NCBI RefSeq assembly: GCF_030767025.1
Contig: NZ_JASITE010000021.1
Location: forward strand, 41,804-105,803
Length of the DNA stretch: 64,000 nt
From: Nocardia sp. CC227C
Lineage (GTDB): Bacteria > Actinomycetota > Actinomycetes > Mycobacteriales > Mycobacteriaceae
Direction of reading: 5' to 3'
Positions 7,613 to 15,221 of this stretch are shown in pieces; within the stretch, counting starts at the first letter, position 1; each line of letters begins with the position of its first letter. Both the position numbers and the translations under genes were made by a program. The notes beneath the pieces are model-generated. The model searched no databases and was not told the DNA's origin. It saw nothing but the letters and a program-made list of their open reading frames with translations.

Positions 7613-8355
7613 CGCCAGCCGCCGTCGAGGGACAAGGTCGCCCCGGTGCAGAACGCGGAGGCGTCGGAGGCGAAGAACAGTGCGGCCCCGACGATATCGC
7701 CCGGGACGCCGATCCGCCCGAGCGCGTTGTGCTGGGCGAGATGGTCGCGCATCTCCTGCGGCCACGCCTTGGCGATATCGGTGTCGAAGGCCCCGCAGCG
7801 AATGGTGTTGACCCGCACCGCCGGGCCGTAGGTCTGCGCCAGCCCGCCGGTGAGTGCCTCCAGTCCGGCCTTGGCCGCCGCGTAGGGCACCGCGAGGGGT
7901 TCGGGTTTCGCGGCCTCGATGGAGGAGATGTTGATGATCGAGCCGCCGCCCGCGGCCGCCATGCGCGGACCGATGAGCGCGGACAGCCGGAACGCACCCT
8001 TGAGGTTGGTGGCGATCACCTTGTCGAACATGGCCTCGGTGACCTGGTCCAGGCTCGGGTACAGCAGGGACATGCCCGCGTTGTTGACCAGCACGTCGAC
8101 CGCGCCGAATTCCGCGTACACGGTGTCGACCAGAGTGTCGGACTGTTCCCAGACGCCGACATTGCAGGCCACCGGCAGTGCCCGCACGCCGTATTTCGCG
8201 CGGATCTCGGCGGCCAGGGTCTCGCACGCGTCGAGTTTGCGGCTGGCGATCACCACGTGGGCTCCGGCATCGGCGAAGGCGTGCACCATCTCCCGGCCCA
8301 GCCCGCGGCTGCCGCCGGTGACCACGGCGACCTTGTCCGACAAGGGCTTTCCCAT
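7609..8355 (-). CDS. SDR-family oxidoreductase
   Basis: 248 residues. The classical SDR core is complete: VVTGGSRGLGREM (TGxxxGxG cofactor loop), VLVNNAGM (NNAG), IINISS with the catalytic Ser, and the YxxxK pair in VPYAAAKAGLE. The C-terminus FCTGATLSLDGGWR is typical of FabG-like enzymes. It probably reduces or oxidises a hydroxyacyl or alcohol intermediate with NAD(P)H. The ATG at 8355 is chosen because the longer frame upstream (to 8427) crosses the operator and promoter. First gene of the SDR-TetR-acyl-CoA dehydrogenase operon. Confidence 0.92.
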   Translation of the reverse strand: MGKPLSDKVAVVTGGSRGLGREMVHAFADAGAHVVIASRKLDACETLAAEIRAKYGVRALPVACNVGVWEQSDTLVDTVYAEFGAVDVLVNNAGMSLLYPSLDQVTEAMFDKVIATNLKGAFRLSALIGPRMAAAGGGSIINISSIEAAKPEPLAVPYAAAKAGLEALTGGLAQTYGPAVRVNTIRCGAFDTDIAKAWPQEMRDHLAQHNALGRIGVPGDIVGAALFFASDASAFCTGATLSLDGGWR

Positions 8356-8400
8356 ACACCCACACCTTCGCGTCCGCGAACAACAGAAATGTTCTGCCCA

Positions 8401-8415
8401 GTACATTAAATGTAC
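8401..8415. promoter_or_regulatory. Probable TetR operator: perfect palindrome upstream of the SDR operon
   Basis: GTACAT-TAA-ATGTAC is a perfect 6+6 dyad 46 bases upstream of the SDR start codon. It is markedly AT-rich against the surrounding GC-rich DNA. The position fits a repressor site covering the promoter of the SDR-TetR-acyl-CoA dehydrogenase operon. It also lies 120 bases upstream of the divergent malate synthase gene, which it could influence. Confidence 0.55.
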
Positions 8416-8537
8416 CGGCCGATACAATCAAGACCGGTGACACATCCGGAAGTGCGGGCCGCCGCCGCCCACCACATACCCGCGAGTAACATGACGGGCG
8501 TACTTTTTCCACCCGGCTTCTCGAAATGAGGCATTAG

Positions 8538-10751
8538 ATGACAGAGCGGATTCAGGTCGGCGGGCTCCAGGTTGCCAAGGTGCTCCACGATTTCGTGGAG
8601 AACGAGGCCCTTCCCGGCACCGGCGTAGATTCCGCCGCGTTCTGGTCGGGTGCCGAGGCCGTCATCAACGACCTCGCTCCCCGTAACCGTGCTCTGCTCG
8701 CGGAACGCGACGACATCCAGGCCAAGATCGACGAGTGGCACCGTGCCGCAGCGTCTGATTCGCGGCCCGCCACGGCCGGCACCGGCTACGACAAGGCCGC
8801 CTACAAGCAGTTCCTCACCGAGATCGGCTACCTGCGTCCCGAACCGGCCGATTTCCGGATCGGCACCGAGAACGTGGACGCCGAAATCGCCACCACCGCG
8901 GGCCCGCAGCTCGTGGTGCCGGTGAGCAACGCCCGCTTCGCCATCAACGCCGCCAACGCGCGCTGGGGCTCGCTGTACGACGCCCTGTACGGCACCGACG
9001 CCATCTCCGAGGAGAACGGCGCGGAGAAGGGCACCGGCTACAACAAAGTCCGCGGTGACAAGGTCATCGAATGGGCCCGCAACTTCCTCGACGACGCGGT
9101 GCCGCTGATCACCGGCTCGCACGTCGGCTCCACCAAGTACTCCATCACCGACGGCGAACTCGTCGTGGGCCTCGAGGACGGCACCGACATCGGCCTGGCC
9201 GATGCCGACGCCCTGGTCGGCTACCTGGGTGATCCGGCCGCCCCGACCTCGGTGCTGCTCAAGCACAACGGCCTGCACATCGAGATCCAGATCGATCCGT
9301 CCTCGCCGATCGGCTCCACCGACACCGCCGGTGTCAAGGACGTGGTGCTCGAGTCCGCGATCACCACCATCATGGACTTCGAGGACTCCGTGGCCGCGGT
9401 GGACGCCGAGGACAAGGTGCTCTGCTACCACAACTGGCTGGGCCTGATGAAGGGCGACCTGGCCGAAGAGGTCAGCAAGGGCGGCAAGACCTTCACCCGC
9501 ACCATGAACCCCGACCGCGTCTACACCGCGCTCGACGGTTCCGAACTGGTGCTGCACGGCCGCTCGCTGCTATTCGTCCGCAATGTCGGCCACCTCATGA
9601 CCTCCGACGCCATCCTCGACGCCGAGGGCAACGAGGTCCCCGAGGGCATCATGGACGGCCTGCTCACCGTGCTCATCGCCAAGCACGCCCTGAACGGCGA
9701 CACCAAGCTGAAGAACACCCGCACCGGCTCCGTCTACATCGTGAAACCGAAGATGCACGGTCCCGACGAGGTCGCCTTCACCAACGAGCTGTTCGGCCGG
9801 ATCGAGGAGGTGGTGGGCCTGCCCGCCAACACCCTCAAGGTCGGCATCATGGACGAGGAGCGTCGCACCACCGTCAACCTGAAGGCGTGTATCCACGCCG
9901 CCAAGGACCGCGTGGTCTTCATCAACACCGGTTTCCTGGACCGCACCGGCGACGAGATCCACACCTCCATGGAGGCCGGGCCGATGGTCCGCAAGGCCGA
10001 GATGAAGGGCCAGCAGTGGATCCTGTCCTACGAGGACTTCAACGTCGACACCGGTATCGCCGCCGGTCTGCCCGGTAAGGCGCAGATCGGGAAGGGCATG
10101 TGGGCCATGCCGGACCTGATGGCCGACATGCTGGTCCAGAAGGTCGGCCACCCCAAGGCCGGTGCGAACACCGCGTGGGTGCCCTCGCCGACCGCCGCCA
10201 CCCTGCACGCCACCCACTACCACCTGGTGGACGTGTTCAAACGCCAAGCAGAGATCGCCAAGGGCGGCCCGCGCGCCAGCGTCGACGAGATCCTCGAGAT
10301 CCCCCTCGCCACCGACACCAACTGGTCGGCCGAGGAAAAACAGCAGGAACTCGACAACAACTCCCAGGGCATCCTCGGCTACGTCGTGCGCTGGATCGAC
10401 CAGGGCGTCGGCTGCTCCAAGGTGCCCGACATCTCCGATGTCGGCCTCATGGAGGACCGCGCCACCCTGCGCATCTCCTCCCAGCTGATGGCCAACTGGC
10501 TGCGCCACGGCGTCGTGACCGAGGACGAGGTCATCGCCTCCCTCGAGCGCATGGCCCCGGTCGTCGACCGCCAGAACGCCGGTGACCCGGGCTACCGCCC
10601 GATGGCCCCCGACTTCGCCTCCAGCATCGCCTTCCAGGCCGCCAAGGAACTCGTGCTCGAGGGCACCAAGCAGCCCAACGGCTACACCGAGCCCATCCTG
10701 CACCGCCGCCGCCGCGAGGCCAAGGAGTACAACGCCAAGTTCTGCGCGTAG
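8538..10751 (+). CDS. glcB: Malate synthase G
   Basis: 737 residues, the usual length of the G isoform. It condenses glyoxylate with acetyl-CoA to malate in the glyoxylate shunt. Recognisable parts are VLESAITTIMDFEDSVAAVD (Mg/glyoxylate-binding acidic residues), NRTMNPDRVYT-like GKTFTRTMNP, GIMDEERRTTVNLKACI and the TIM-barrel loop METGPMVRK-equivalent SMEAGPMVRKAEMKG. GAGG lies 7-10 bases upstream of the ATG. It is transcribed alone: divergent from the SDR operon and followed by a strong hairpin. No isocitrate lyase is present in the window. Confidence 0.97.
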   Translation: MTERIQVGGLQVAKVLHDFVENEALPGTGVDSAAFWSGAEAVINDLAPRNRALLAERDDIQAKIDEWHRAAASDSRPATAGTGYDKAAYKQFLTEIGYLRPEPADFRIGTENVDAEIATTAGPQLVVPVSNARFAINAANARWGSLYDALYGTDAISEENGAEKGTGYNKVRGDKVIEWARNFLDDAVPLITGSHVGSTKYSITDGELVVGLEDGTDIGLADADALVGYLGDPAAPTSVLLKHNGLHIEIQIDPSSPIGSTDTAGVKDVVLESAITTIMDFEDSVAAVDAEDKVLCYHNWLGLMKGDLAEEVSKGGKTFTRTMNPDRVYTALDGSELVLHGRSLLFVRNVGHLMTSDAILDAEGNEVPEGIMDGLLTVLIAKHALNGDTKLKNTRTGSVYIVKPKMHGPDEVAFTNELFGRIEEVVGLPANTLKVGIMDEERRTTVNLKACIHAAKDRVVFINTGFLDRTGDEIHTSMEAGPMVRKAEMKGQQWILSYEDFNVDTGIAAGLPGKAQIGKGMWAMPDLMADMLVQKVGHPKAGANTAWVPSPTAATLHATHYHLVDVFKRQAEIAKGGPRASVDEILEIPLATDTNWSAEEKQQELDNNSQGILGYVVRWIDQGVGCSKVPDISDVGLMEDRATLRISSQLMANWLRHGVVTEDEVIASLERMAPVVDRQNAGDPGYRPMAPDFASSIAFQAAKELVLEGTKQPNGYTEPILHRRRREAKEYNAKFCA

Positions 10752-10773
10752 ACGCGGACCGTGCGCACGAATA

Positions 10774-10799
10774 CCCCGGTCGATCGAGATCGACCGGGG
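10774..10799 (+). terminator. Intrinsic-type hairpin after glcB
   Basis: CCCCGGTCGATC and GATCGACCGGGG form a perfect 12-bp inverted repeat with a 2-base centre, starting 22 bases after the glcB stop. There is no strong T-run, as is common in this group. Confidence 0.75.
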
Positions 10800-10864
10800 G
10801 GATTCGTGTCTCCGGAATGGGTAGGCTGCGCGGCGTCAGTCGTTCCCCAGCAGAGGAAAGATCC

Positions 10865-10966
10865 ATGGGCAGTACCGTTCTCGATGTCGTCAATCTGATC
10901 ATCGCCCGCGTGAACGCGGCGTGGTGGTGGGCCTCCAGCGGATCCTCCGGCCCGATGCCGCTCTAG
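10865..10966 (+). CDS. Small protein of 33 residues, hypothetical
   Basis: ATG at 10865 is preceded by AGAGGAAAG at 6-13 bases, a good ribosome binding site. TAGGCT at 10822-10827 could be a -10 element. The peptide has a hydrophobic, amphipathic N-terminal half (VLDVVNLIIARVNAAWWWA) and a Ser/Gly/Pro tail. Three consecutive Trp suggest a membrane-interface peptide. It lies in an otherwise empty gap between the glcB terminator and sigK. Not recognised; real expression is an inference from the start signals. Confidence 0.45.
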   Translation: MGSTVLDVVNLIIARVNAAWWWASSGSSGPMPL

Positions 10967-11129
10967 GCCGTTCCCGGACCACTCGAACGGCCGTGACCGT
11001 GCGGTCGTCAGAGCCGATCGATTCGCCGGGCAGCCGCGGCGCGCGAGAATACGCGGCGTGCCGCGGCACCGGCCGCTAGGCTGCGAGGTACCCGTACCGG
11101 CGAGCTATCCGACCAGGAAGACACCGCAT

Positions 11130-11786
11130 ATGGCCGACGAAGGCCGCACCCTCTCCGCCGCCACCGGCGAAACCCGGGGTGAGCGGTCCGAGAGCTGTCC
11201 GGCCACCAGGCCGACGCCCGATCCGGAGCAGATGCGCCGCTTGGCGGCACTGCTGCGGGGCGTCGCAGCGGGCGATCGGGATGCCTTCACCGCCTTCTAC
11301 CGTTCGACCCACGACCGCGTCTACGGTCTGGCGCTGCGGATTCTGCGCCGCCCCCCGGCCGCCGAGGAGGTCACCCAGGAGGTGTATCTGTACGTGTGGA
11401 ACGCCGCCGACCAGTACGATCAGCGGCTCGCCAGTCCGATCGGCTGGCTCATGATGCTCACCCATCGGCGCGCGGTCGATCGCGCCCGACTCGAATACTC
11501 TCGCGGCCACCGCGATCTCGCCTACGGCCAGCGACATCTGGGCCGCGATCACGACATCGTCGCCGAGACGGTGGCGCAGCGCTCCGAGGAGCGCGCCGTC
11601 ATCGACTGCCTCGACACCCTGACCGACATCCAGCGGGAGTCGGTGGCGCTCGCCTACTACGGCGGCCGGACCTACGCGGAGGTGGCCGATGATCTCGGCA
11701 TCCCGCTGTCCACGGTCAAAACTCGCATTCGTGACGGATTGCGCCGACTGCGCAGCTGTTTGACAGGATCGGTGACCGATGCCTGA
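11130..11786 (+). CDS. sigK: ECF sigma factor SigK
   Basis: A 218-residue ECF sigma factor. Region 2 is at about 55-120 (FYRSTHDRVYGLALRILRRP, AEEVTQEVYLYVWNAADQYD, SPIGWLMMLTHRRAVDRAR), and region 4 at about 160-212 (LTDIQRESVALAYYGGRTYA, VADDLGIPLSTVKTRIRDGL). It directs RNA polymerase to its own promoters and is held inactive by the next gene product, RskA. ATG at 11130 is chosen for AGGAAG upstream; the longer frame has no ribosome site. The pair overlaps by 8 bases. The mycobacterial regulon genes mpt70/mpt83 are not visible here. TAGGCT at 11077-11082 may be a -10. Confidence 0.92.
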   Translation: MADEGRTLSAATGETRGERSESCPATRPTPDPEQMRRLAALLRGVAAGDRDAFTAFYRSTHDRVYGLALRILRRPPAAEEVTQEVYLYVWNAADQYDQRLASPIGWLMMLTHRRAVDRARLEYSRGHRDLAYGQRHLGRDHDIVAETVAQRSEERAVIDCLDTLTDIQRESVALAYYGGRTYAEVADDLGIPLSTVKTRIRDGLRRLRSCLTGSVTDA

Positions 11787-12498
11787 CCACGCTCCCGAGA
11801 CCGATCTGCTCGACCTCGCCTATCCGTACGCACTCGACGCGCTCGCCGAGCCCGAGCGTGCGGCGGTGGAGGAGCGGGTGCGCACCGCCGACCCCGCGGC
11901 GGCGGCCGCCTTCCGTGACTCCGTGCGTGAGATCCGCGAAACCCTCGCGGCGCTCACCGTGGTCGACGCGCATCCCGCGCCCGACCATGTCGAGGCATCC
12001 GTCCAGGCTGCCCTGGACCGCCAGCTGGCGGCCGCGACGCCGGTGGGCCGGACGTGGCCGATCCGGTGGCTGGCCGCAGCGGCGGTGCTGATCATCGCGA
12101 TCGGCATCGGCGCGTTCGTGGCCGTCGACCGGACCCGGCAGGGCGAGGCGGGCGCGGTGACCGCCCAGCGGATCCTCGCCGAATCCGATGCGCGCGAGAT
12201 ACGCACCCCCGTCTCCGGCGGCGGCGATATCGTGGTCACCACCTCGGCGCGCTTGGACGCGGCGGCGGTGTCCTTCGACGCGGTGCCCGCCGCGCCCCTG
12301 CGGCACACCTATCAGCTGTGGCTCATCCCGGAAGGCGGCCAACCACTGTCGGCGGGTGTGCTCGACCCCTTGCCCGCACCGGACGATCCGACGGTGGTGC
12401 CGCTCGACGACGCCGCCCTGCTCGCCCTTTCGGTGGAGCCCGCCGGCGGCTCCCCCCAACCCACCACCGACCCGCTCGTGGCGGTCCCGCTCGACTGA
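11779..12498 (+). CDS. rskA: Anti-sigma-K factor RskA
   Basis: A 239-residue single-pass membrane protein. The cytoplasmic N-terminus (residues 1-75; LLDLAYPYALDALAEPERAA) is the anti-sigma domain, a membrane helix lies at about 95-113 (RWLAAAAVLIIAIGIGAFVA), and the extracellular RskA C-domain (HTYQLWLIPEGGQPLSAGVL) fills the rest. In mycobacteria RskA is cleaved in regulated proteolysis (Rip1) to free SigK under a redox signal. The start lies inside the last codons of sigK, so the two are translationally coupled. Confidence 0.9.
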   Translation: MPDHAPETDLLDLAYPYALDALAEPERAAVEERVRTADPAAAAAFRDSVREIRETLAALTVVDAHPAPDHVEASVQAALDRQLAAATPVGRTWPIRWLAAAAVLIIAIGIGAFVAVDRTRQGEAGAVTAQRILAESDAREIRTPVSGGGDIVVTTSARLDAAAVSFDAVPAAPLRHTYQLWLIPEGGQPLSAGVLDPLPAPDDPTVVPLDDAALLALSVEPAGGSPQPTTDPLVAVPLD

Positions 12499-12505
12499 TC
12501 TCCCG

Positions 12506-12627
12506 CCTGATCGACCGGGCCGAACACTGCCTGATCGACCAGACCGACTCGCCCCACCGATCCGCCGGACCCACTCGCCCTACCGGTTCGCCCGACCGAT
12601 CGACCAGACCGAACAGCCCACCGATCC
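12506..12627. repeat. Degenerate GATCGACC-type direct repeats between convergent genes
   Basis: A unit of about 30 bases (GATCGACCAGACCGA, then C-rich bases, then CCCACCGATC) occurs at 12533-12562 and again at 12598-12626. A weaker partial copy (GATCGACCGGGCCGA) begins at about 12509, with more diverged matter in between. It occupies the 194-base gap between rskA and the convergent dehydratase gene, and no open frame of interest covers it. Confidence 0.6.
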
Positions 12628-12692
12628 CTCGGGCCGAATCGCCCCGCCGACAGCCGGGACGGGCGGACCCTCGAGTGCCGGAACGGTTCTCG

Positions 12693-13706
12693 TCAGGTGA
12701 GCGCTACGGTGGCGGTGGCCCCGCCGAATACGCGGCGGCCGTCGTGGGTGGCGGTGAGGGCGAGGGTGGCGGTTCGCGCCTCGGTGTCGACCTCGCTGAC
12801 CCGGCCGCCGAATTCGATCTCCCCGACCGCGCCGGGCAGCACCCGCACCGGGTTGCACAGCCGCACCCGGTAGCGGCGCAGGGCGGTCGGATCGCCGGTC
12901 CAGGCGGTGAGATAGCCCGCACCCAGACTCATGGTGAGCATGCCGTGCGCGAGGACGCCGGGCCCCATACCGACGGCCTCGGCGCTGGCGGGATGCCAGT
13001 GGATCGGGTTCGGATCCCCGGCCACCCCGGCGTAGCGCACCAGATCGCCGAGGGTGAGCCGGTAGACGCGGGACGGCAGCCGGTCACCGACCGCCACCCC
13101 GGCCAGCGCGCGGCCGCCGGTCACCGGCCGCGGCGTGGGGAGGGCGGGCATGACGGCCGCGACCTCGTCGATGGCGGGCGGTTCAGCGTCGAGCAGCCCC
13201 TGGTGCAGGATGTTCTCGCCGATCGCCGCGAATCGCTCATCCGGTCCGCCGTCCGCCCGGGCCACCAGTCCGGTGGTCGCGGTCAGCACGGCGCCGCCGT
13301 GCGCGTCGACGATCTCGTTGCCCAGCACCATGAGATCCCCGCCGAACGCCTTGCGGCGCGACAGCAATCCGATGTGGCTGGTGAGCCGGTCGCCGACCAG
13401 GATGGGCCGATGGAAGTCGAAGGTCTGCTCGGTCTGCACCGTGGAGGTGAGGTCGCAGTCGGTGAGCAGCTGCCCCAGGGCCGCCTGCACCGAGCCGCCG
13501 AGCAGGGCCGCGAAGGTGGGCGGGGCGGGCAGTGCGGTACAGCCGTAGACGGCGGCGACCTCCTCGTGGAGGTGGGCCGGATGATCGTTCTGGACCGCGC
13601 GGGCGAATTCGCGCACCTGCTCGCGACCGACCTCGTAGTGGTCGCGCAGCCGGTAGGTGCGCCCGACCAGCGCGTGCGGATCGGCGAGGGTGGCATCTAG
13701 GACCAC
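12693..13706 (-). CDS. Fused HadA/HadB-like (3R)-hydroxyacyl-ACP dehydratase
   Basis: 337 residues with two hotdog domains. The N-terminal half (YEVGREQVREFARAVQNDHP, APPTFAALLG) is like the HadA/MaoC N-terminal domain. The C-terminal half carries the hydratase-2 motif (YAGVAGDPNPIHW with catalytic Asp/His, then GVLAHGMLTM). In mycobacteria these are separate HadA and HadB subunits that dehydrate hydroxyacyl-ACP in mycolic-acid elongation. A fused form is known in Nocardia-like genera. Translation starts at GTG 13706 behind GGAGG. A 16-base palindrome 29 bases upstream suggests TetR control. Confidence 0.85.
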   Translation of the reverse strand: MVLDATLADPHALVGRTYRLRDHYEVGREQVREFARAVQNDHPAHLHEEVAAVYGCTALPAPPTFAALLGGSVQAALGQLLTDCDLTSTVQTEQTFDFHRPILVGDRLTSHIGLLSRRKAFGGDLMVLGNEIVDAHGGAVLTATTGLVARADGGPDERFAAIGENILHQGLLDAEPPAIDEVAAVMPALPTPRPVTGGRALAGVAVGDRLPSRVYRLTLGDLVRYAGVAGDPNPIHWHPASAEAVGMGPGVLAHGMLTMSLGAGYLTAWTGDPTALRRYRVRLCNPVRVLPGAVGEIEFGGRVSEVDTEARTATLALTATHDGRRVFGGATATVALT

Positions 13707-13734
13707 GAATTTCTCCTCCAGGACCGGAATGGGT

Positions 13735-13750
13735 TACCAACTAGTCGGTA
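13735..13750. promoter_or_regulatory. Probable TetR operator upstream of the fused dehydratase
   Basis: TACCAACTAGTCGGTA pairs with its own reverse complement at 14 of 16 bases around a central ACTAGT. It lies 29-44 bases upstream of the GTG start, where it would overlap the promoter. TACC-N-ACTAGT-N-GGTA type dyads are common TetR-family operators. The cognate repressor is not evident nearby. Confidence 0.55.
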
Positions 13751-13995
13751 CCCGATCACGCACCGGATTGCTCCTGGCGCACTAATGTGATCTGCGACAC
13801 AATTTGCACGGAACGCCCATGCGGCGTCCGCACCGAGTCCACGCGGGCGACCGCCGGGGTGACACAGGGAGTAGCGCTCGCCTCGTTGCCGTTCCGCAAC
13901 CGGTTTCGGTGAAACAAATTCGGCCACTCCACCGTTGTAGAAGTACGGCGGGGGCCGGAAAATCCGCACGACAACGGCAGGTCCGTTGTGCCACC

Positions 13996-14142
13996 ATGAG
14001 TTTCGACGATCAACCCGACCAAGCGGTCGGCGACACCGGGAAGGAGGAGGCGGCTTTGCATCCGGAGTACTCGCAGCACGGCGATATGGACAAGCGCGAA
14101 CGGCTGGGCCGGAATATCGGCCGCCTCGCCGCGCGGGCCTGA
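13996..14142 (+). CDS. Small acidic/charged protein of 48 residues, hypothetical
   Basis: MSFDDQPDQAVG followed by KEEAALHPEYSQHGDMDKRE and RLGRNIGRLAARA: highly charged, no membrane segment, and ending in a basic amphipathic helix. The ribosome binding site is weak. A longer in-frame extension (from 13804) is GC-skewed and Arg/Ser-rich and was not used. It sits in the gap upstream of the HNH gene on the same strand. Not recognised; coding potential rests on composition and context. Confidence 0.4.
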   Translation: MSFDDQPDQAVGDTGKEEAALHPEYSQHGDMDKRERLGRNIGRLAARA

Positions 14143-14182
14143 CCCGCCGCCTCCCTCATCTCGTTCCTTCCTTTCACGAAAC

Positions 14183-14740
14183 ATGGTGACACCCATGCTG
14201 TTCCGTCACGCCGACGAGCCGCCGGCGATAACCGCCGACAACTGGATACACACGGGAGTGCTGCTCCTCAACGCCTCCTACGAGGCTCTGACCGAGATCC
14301 GCGCCGAGCGCGCCGTGGTGCTGCTCATCACCGGTGCCGCCGAGCCGGTGGTGGATCGGGATCCGCACTTCCCCATTCGCTCGAAGAGCCTGGAGCTCGT
14401 ACTGCCGGAGACCATCCGGCTGCTGCGTTACGTCTACCTCGAGCACAGCGTGACGGTCGCCGACGGCAGCCGGGCCACCCTGCCCGCCGTGCTGCGGCGC
14501 GACGACTACCGCTGCGGGTACTGCGCCGGATGGGCCCGCACCGTCGACCACATCCGGCCGCGCAGCCGAGGCGGCCCCAACACCTGGGACAACCTCATCG
14601 CCGCCTGCGGGCGGTGCAACGCCTACAAGGCGGACCGGACTCCCGAGGAGGCCGGCATGCGCCTGCTGTGGGAGCCCCGCGCTCCCAAGGACATGGAGAA
14701 GAAGCAGCGGCGGATCTGGAAGGAACTGGCCGCATCGTAA
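14183..14740 (+). CDS. HNH endonuclease family protein
   Basis: 185 residues. The C-terminal half is a complete HNH fold: RDDYRCGYCAG with the first Cys pair, TVDHIRPRSRGGPNTWDN with the catalytic His, and LIAACGRCNAYKADRTPEEA with the second Cys pair and Asn/Lys. The N-terminal 80 residues are the usual strand-rich region preceding it (GVLLLNASYEALTEIRAERA, VVLLITGAAEPV). Such stand-alone actinobacterial HNH proteins are nucleases of unknown role. ATG at 14183 has no strong ribosome site; ATG at 14195 is an alternative. Confidence 0.88.
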   Translation: MVTPMLFRHADEPPAITADNWIHTGVLLLNASYEALTEIRAERAVVLLITGAAEPVVDRDPHFPIRSKSLELVLPETIRLLRYVYLEHSVTVADGSRATLPAVLRRDDYRCGYCAGWARTVDHIRPRSRGGPNTWDNLIAACGRCNAYKADRTPEEAGMRLLWEPRAPKDMEKKQRRIWKELAAS

Positions 14741-14773
14741 CCGCGTGATCGGACATGAAAGGAGCGAGATCCG

Positions 14774-15040
14774 ATGACGAAAACAGCAGTTCGGGAGCTG
14801 AGCCTGGCGGATCTGCTCCCCATCTCCGACTCGAAGGACTACTGGGCCCGCGCTGCCTGCAAGGGTGACCCCAACCACGACGCCTGGTTCCCCTACCCCT
14901 CGCAGGACTTCGACTACGCGCGAAGCATCTGCGCGGCCTGCCCCATCCGCCGCGAATGCGGCGATTTCGCCGCCCGCACCGGCCAGTCCGGCGTCTGGGG
15001 CGGCCACGAGTACGACCGCGGCACACTGATCCGCGATTGA
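14774..15040 (+). CDS. WhiB-family iron-sulfur transcription factor
   Basis: 88 residues with the four Fe-S cysteines: one in RAACKGDP and three in ICAACPIRREC (C-x2-C-x5-C). GVWGGHEYDRG is the G(V/I)WGG turn followed by the DNA-contact tail. WhiB proteins bind a 4Fe-4S cluster and act with the primary sigma factor on developmental and redox genes. A strong site (AAAGGAGCGAG) precedes the ATG. A stable hairpin follows the stop. The subclass cannot be fixed from sequence alone. Confidence 0.93.
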   Translation: MTKTAVRELSLADLLPISDSKDYWARAACKGDPNHDAWFPYPSQDFDYARSICAACPIRRECGDFAARTGQSGVWGGHEYDRGTLIRD

Positions 15041-15048
15041 CTCACCCC

Positions 15049-15083
15049 GAGGCCGCCGCCGTGCCCCGCACGACGGCGGCCTC
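15049..15083 (+). terminator. Hairpin after the WhiB gene
   Basis: GAGGCCGCCG (15049-15058) and CGGCGGCCTC (15074-15083) are perfect 10-bp inverted copies with a 15-base loop, 9 bases after the stop codon. Confidence 0.7.
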
Positions 15084-15221
15084 GTCGCGTACCGCCGATT
15101 CGTTTCCGGAGCCGGTTGCGGGCAAGATGGGAACCCGTGATCGCTTCGCCCGCGCCCCGGTGCCGCCGCAAACCCCGCCTGACCTGCAAGGCGAATTTCG
15201 CGTGAACATAGACTGACAATC

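Noticed and set aside
8406..10703. Two long minus-strand frames opposite malate synthase
   Set aside because: They mirror the conserved glcB codons and lack any fold or start signal.
10774..10799. Attachment site or recombination dyad
   Set aside because: A perfect hairpin right after glcB is better explained as a terminator; no integrase is present.
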